DNA of 64,000 bases, taken from NCBI GenBank assembly GCA_023614405.1, contig CM042696.1:337271211-337335210 (forward strand). The letters are read 5' to 3'. The DNA comes from Avena insularis. Lineage: Eukaryota > Streptophyta > Magnoliopsida > Poales > Poaceae. A program made the translations under genes and the position numbers. Positions 60,298 through 64,000 of the stretch are shown one piece after another (the stretch's first letter is position 1; every line of letters starts with the position of its first letter). The notes under the pieces are model-generated. The model saw only the letters and a program-made list of their open reading frames with translations, was not told the origin of the DNA and ran no database searches.

Positions 60298-60959
60298 AAC
60301 AATGTTTGTATTAAGTGTATCTCTGCAATGCGTATGTAGGAAACACTTATGTATTTGTAAGGCGGAAAAAACTTGTACTCAAGCTTCCTGCTACTTATCT
60401 GTTTCTAGCATGTATATATTTTTTAAGCAAGTGTTGGCTTATCCATTATTCTGGTTCATATGCTTGACCTTTCGTGACACGGAAGACTAGTAGCACAGAA
60501 CTATGCTCTTAGGCGGTGATGCTTAATAGCACCGTCAAGAACCTAAGAGAAAAATCGATGGCTTTCAGTGCTAAGAAGTCACTACTTCGGAATCCACATA
60601 AAAACTTTAGAAAACGTGTAGACAAGAAAACTTAAGCTAACACCCGTAGGCGGAATTTTCACAATTTCAAATGCAAACTTGCGCATAAAGGGTTTATATG
60701 ATCCAAAAATGAATAACTAAAGGAGGTAAAAGACTCAGAAATGATTAGTGAACCAAATGCTTTATTTCATTGATCATATAAGAAACTTATTACATAATAT
60801 ATAATATGCTAAGTGTAAAAGGGACGTAGCTGTGATATGTTCCATGGCCGATCTGTCTCCGGCTAATCATCATCAGTCATGTTGCTTGTTCTTGCGATTT
60901 TTAGGCCTATCTTTCAACTCACGAATATCGACGAGGTAATAGGACCCTTGAGCAATGCT
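60298..60959. other. Spacer between the antisense ORF and integrase of element B
   Basis: This is the convergent 3' region of two oppositely oriented transcription units. It is AT-rich with no recognisable domain; terminator or poly(A) signals for both strands would be expected here (for example aataat/aataaa-like text near 60790-60800), but none is distinctive. Confidence 0.4.
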
Positions 60960-62158
60960 TTGCTTATGACGAACGGTCCTTCCAAAGGCGGGAATAGTTT
61001 GTGTGACCTCTCCTGCTTGAGTCTAAGCACCGGATCCCCCTATTTAAACAAGCGATGCCTAACACAACCACTATGGTAACCACATAGCTTCTGCTGGTAG
61101 ATGAAGGAGCTCTGGCATGCCAGCACATGCTCTTCATCAAGTAGGTCCACATATAGGCGTCTGGATTCTTTAGCGTCATTCTCCTTGTAGGTGGTGACTC
61201 TTGGTGCATCATGGAGGATGTCAGATGGCAGGACGGCTTCTTCTCCATAAACCACGAAGAAATGAGTCAAGCTGGCGGATCTATTGGGTGTTGTTCTTAA
61301 ACTCCACAATGCAGATGGTAATTCCTCTGCCCAAGCTCCAGGTGCTCTGTGTAACGGTGCCTCTAAGCATGGCTTGATTCCGTGTAGAATGAGTCCATTG
61401 GCCCTTTCAACTTGCCCATTTGACTACGGATGTGCCACAGATGCTAGGTCAAGGCGGATGCCTTTCTCATGACAGTACTCCTCAACTTCTTCGAGAGACA
61501 AATTTCTGCCATTGTAGGTGATGATGCTGTGTGGGAGACCAAATCTCACCACTAGATCCCGGACAAATTTCAGGGATGTTGCCCCATCGAGCTTTCTAAT
61601 GGGTTTAGCTTCAATCCATTTTCTGAACTTATCCACTACTACCAGCAAGTTTGTAAATCCACAAGGTGCTATTTGCAAAGGTCCCACCATGTCCATCCCA
61701 CAGACTGCAAACGGCCAAGTTATTGGTATGGTTCGCAATTCTTCAGTTGGGACATTTGGTTATCTTGCATAAAACTGGCACCCAAGACATGGTTGCACCA
61801 ACTTGTCGGCTTCCGCCTTGGCAGTTAACCAGTAGAATCCTTGTCGGAAGGCCTTGTCCACCAATGATCAGGGAGCAGTGTGATGCCCGCAATCTTCGAG
61901 ATGTATTTCTATAAGGATGTCAATACCTTGCTGCTCGGAGACGCACCATAGGAAAACTGATGTGGTACTTCTTTTGTATAGTTGGCCGTTAATGATGACA
62001 TAGCCTTTTGGTCTGGATACTATTTGCCAGCTTTCGACATTGTCGGCGGGCAAAGTTCCGTCTTGTAGATAATCCAGGAATGGTTTCATCCAAGCCGGAG
62101 AGGTCACTGTTACTGTATTAACAAATGAGTCTACTCTATCTGGGTTGTCGGGGTCCAC
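60960..62158 (-). pseudogene. Element B integrase
   Basis: On the minus strand the zinc-binding part (GIDILIEIHLEDCGHH and, later, QPCLGCQF, an HHCC pattern) is followed by the catalytic core. GMDMVGPLQIAPCGFTNLL holds the first Asp. The second block reads IITYNGRN, where relatives have TDNG, so Asp is replaced by Tyr. The third block SNGQVERANGLIL keeps Glu. A TAG at 61424-61426 precedes SNGQ. The C-terminal part has LWSLRTTPN, FFVVYGEEAVLPSDIL. Other in-frame stops occur at the ends of the readable blocks. The family normally inserts element DNA; the missing Asp and the stops make this copy inactive. Confidence 0.85.
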
Positions 62159-62199
62159 TCTCTTTAGGGATGGTGTCCGTAAATGCTCCAGGAAAATGC

Positions 62200-63010
62200 C
62201 TAGCGGAATTGGTCAATGAGCTGATCCAAGCTTTCACAGCAGATATGTCGCGTCATTTTCCTCTCTTTTGATGTACTTGACTTCATAGCCGTCAAAGCAC
62301 TTGGCTATCTCGTCTACTTCGTCTCAATATGCCGCCTTCATAGGGTTTCGCGTGTTCCAGGTGCCAGCCACTTGCTAGGCAACCAAATTGGAATCTCCAC
62401 AGCAAACTATGTGCTTTATGCCAATATCCTTGGCTACTTGAAGTTCGTGAATGATGGCCTCATATTCCGCCATGTTATTGGTAGCGTTGAAGTGGATCTC
62501 CAGGACATATTGTAACTTCTCCCCTGTTGGTGATTGTAGTAATACACTAGCCCCTGAGCTATTGAGTAGCTTTGACCCATCAAAGTGCATGACCCAATAT
62601 TCTGGCTCTAGCACAGGAGTATCTTCTGGTAGTTCTGTCCAATCCATAATAAAATCTCACAATGCTTGAGATTCGACAGCGTCACGTCTCTTGTAGGTGA
62701 TTTCAAAGGCGGCAAGCTCAATTCCCCACTTTGCCACTCTCCCTGTAGCATCGTTGTTGTTGATGATGTCGGACAACGGAGCTTTGCTCACCATTGTGAT
62801 AGGGTGCTCCTAGAAATAATTCCTTAGCTTCCGTGAAGCAAGGAAAACTCCATAAGCTATCTTCTGATAGTGCAGGTAACGCTGCTTGGATTCCATCAAG
62901 ACCTCGCTTACATAGTAAACTGGTTACTGAACTCCGTATTCATGCGTTGGCTCCTTGTGCTCCACCATGATGATGATGTTGATTACTCAGTTGGTTACCG
63001 CCATGTAAAC
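62200..63010 (-). pseudogene. Element B RT-linked RNase H and second (archaeal-type) RNase H
   Basis: The RT-linked RNase H part is degraded (YGVFLASRKLRNYF, ATGRVAKWGIELAAFEITYK) with stops. The additional RNase H at 62647-62375 is clear: WVMHFDGSKLLNSSGASVLL with catalytic Asp, then FNATNNMAEYEAIIHELQVA with Glu, and VCCGDSNLVA with the third acidic residue. A second RNase H is a marker of the Tat lineage. TAG/TGA codons flank it. RNase H removes RNA from the hybrid during cDNA synthesis. Confidence 0.8.
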
Positions 63011-64000
63011 TAACATGGGCTCCCATGATACCGGTGCTACAAGTATTGGTGTGGAGGAGAGTATTCTCTTTAACTCCTGGAGTGTTGCTTCAGCCCCATC
63101 GGTCCATATGAATTTTCCACCTTCTTGATCAACTTGTAGAGCGGCATAACCTTCTCTCCAAGTTGGTTGATGAACCGGCTTACTGCTTCTACACAGCCTA
63201 TGAGCCTCTGTATGTCCTTCAAGCACGTTGGGCGTTTGATGTCAAGGATGACCTTGCTTTTCTTTCGGTTGACCTCAATTCTGCGATGCGAAACGATGAA
63301 GCCCAATAGCTTGCCGGATGGCACCTGAAGACACACTTCTTAGGGTTAAGCATCATGTTGTACTTCTTAAGATTGTCGAAGGTTTCCTGCGGGTTGGCGA
63401 TAAGGTCATTTGATTTCTTTGACATTACCGCGATGTCGTCCACATAAGCGTGTATGTTGCGACCTATTTGGTCATGTAGGCAACACTGCATCATCCGCTG
63501 GTACGTGGCACCAGCATTTTTCAGCCCAAAGGGCATCGTGACATAACAGTATGTGCCATAAGGTGTGGTGAACGAAGTGGCCTGTTGGTCCAACTTTCGC
63601 ATCCGTATTTGGTGGTAACTAGAGTAGGCATCAAGAAAACATAGAAGTTCTGAGACAACCATCGAGTCAATGACTTGGTCAATGCGAGGCAAAGCAAATG
63701 GATCCTTCGGTCCCGTTTTGTTCAAGCTGGTGTAATCAACACACATTCTTAATTCATTGGTTCCCTTTTTGGGGACAAGTATAGGATTTGCCACCCATCG
63801 GGTATGAACAATTTCTCTGATAAAGCCAGCCTTAAGTAATCTAGCTATCTCTTTGCCTATAGCCCTTCGTCTTTCATCAACAAGGCGTCATAGAGGTTCT
63901 TTCACCGGTTTAGCATTAGGATCAATATTCAAGCTGTGCTCGGCAAGTTCCCTAGGTACACCTTTCATGTTGGCAGGTTGCCATGGTCTTGATGGCGGCC
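63011..64000 (-). pseudogene. Element B reverse transcriptase (continues past the window edge)
   Basis: From the right: LVPKKGTNELRMCVDY, PFALPRIDQVIDSM, LCFLDAYSSYHQIRM, TTPYGTYCYVTMPFGLKNAG, catalytic HAYVDDIAVMSKKSN, then a 1-nt frameshift near 63335 (KKCVF to VPSGKLLGF) and DIQRLIGCVEAVSRFINQLG. It is closely collinear with element A's RT (34680-35640) but keeps the LDAY region in frame. At about 63983 the text jumps (gttgcca to tggtcttgatgg) over about 125 bp present in element A (35652-35770 region), a small private deletion. Confidence 0.88.

Larger units (their letters stand above)
47579..64000 (-). mobile_element. Element B: Tat-type Ty3/gypsy retrotransposon with nested Athila-type insertion
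   Basis: Minus-strand order from the right edge is reverse transcriptase, RNase H, second RNase H, integrase, spacer, an opposite-strand ORF (56802-60297), that ORF's promoter, a polypurine tract (48147-48135) and the 3' LTR (48134-47579). An antisense additional ORF between integrase and the 3' LTR is a known trait of Tat-lineage elements such as the Grande/Retand types. An 8-kb plus-strand element (48678-56753) is inserted within it. The 5' half lies beyond the window. Confidence 0.88.

Overview
The window looks like intergenic chromatin from a large-genome grass, most likely a Triticeae species (wheat, Aegilops, rye or barley type). It holds nested Ty3/gypsy LTR retrotransposons of the Tat and Athila types, antisense transposon ORFs with introns, and gene remnants interrupted by stops. 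I see no bacterial operon, rRNA gene, CRISPR array or clearly intact host gene.

Layout. (1) 1-30984 is one head-to-tail tandem array of short monomers (mainly 48/49 bp and 39 bp, each 48/49-bp unit usually with a GGATCC site), all in one orientation and open to the left. On top of it lie segmental tandem duplications with periods of about 0.98, 1.28, 1.72, 2.04-2.13, 2.12 and 3.30 kb. (2) 31.0-34.2 kb is a small island of gene-like remnants: a GRF-type zinc-finger gene with two consecutive nonsense codons, a TATA-driven small gene with one in-frame TAG, and minus-strand exon-like segments. (3) 34.7-40.2 kb is element A, a minus-strand Tat-type gypsy element truncated inside reverse transcriptase, with two separate gag-like modules. 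(4) 40.2-47.6 kb is a mosaic: an unidentified LTR-promoter-like stretch, a badly decayed plus-strand gypsy pol (element C) with two internal tandem repeats, a B3-domain fragment, LTR-like sequence, a SINE-like piece and a truncated LTR. (5) 47.6-64.0 kb is element B, a minus-strand relative of A. Its 3' LTR is at 47579-48134, its antisense ORF (plus strand, with its own promoter) at 56802-60297, and its integrase, RNase H and reverse transcriptase at 60960-64000; it runs off the right end. (6) Inside B, 48678-56753 is a plus-strand, non-autonomous Athila-type element with two ~1.5-kb LTRs, inserted into the 5' UTR of B's antisense ORF.

The most notable items are the 31-kb array and its history of segmental duplication, the Athila insertion that split the antisense gene's promoter from its coding region with a visible target-site duplication, the near-exclusive use of TAG among in-frame stops (consistent with CAG to TAG decay), the duplicated gag-like module in element A, and the B3-domain fragment beside LTR-like sequence. 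No coding element here looks fully functional. All family names are from sequence reading alone; no search was run.
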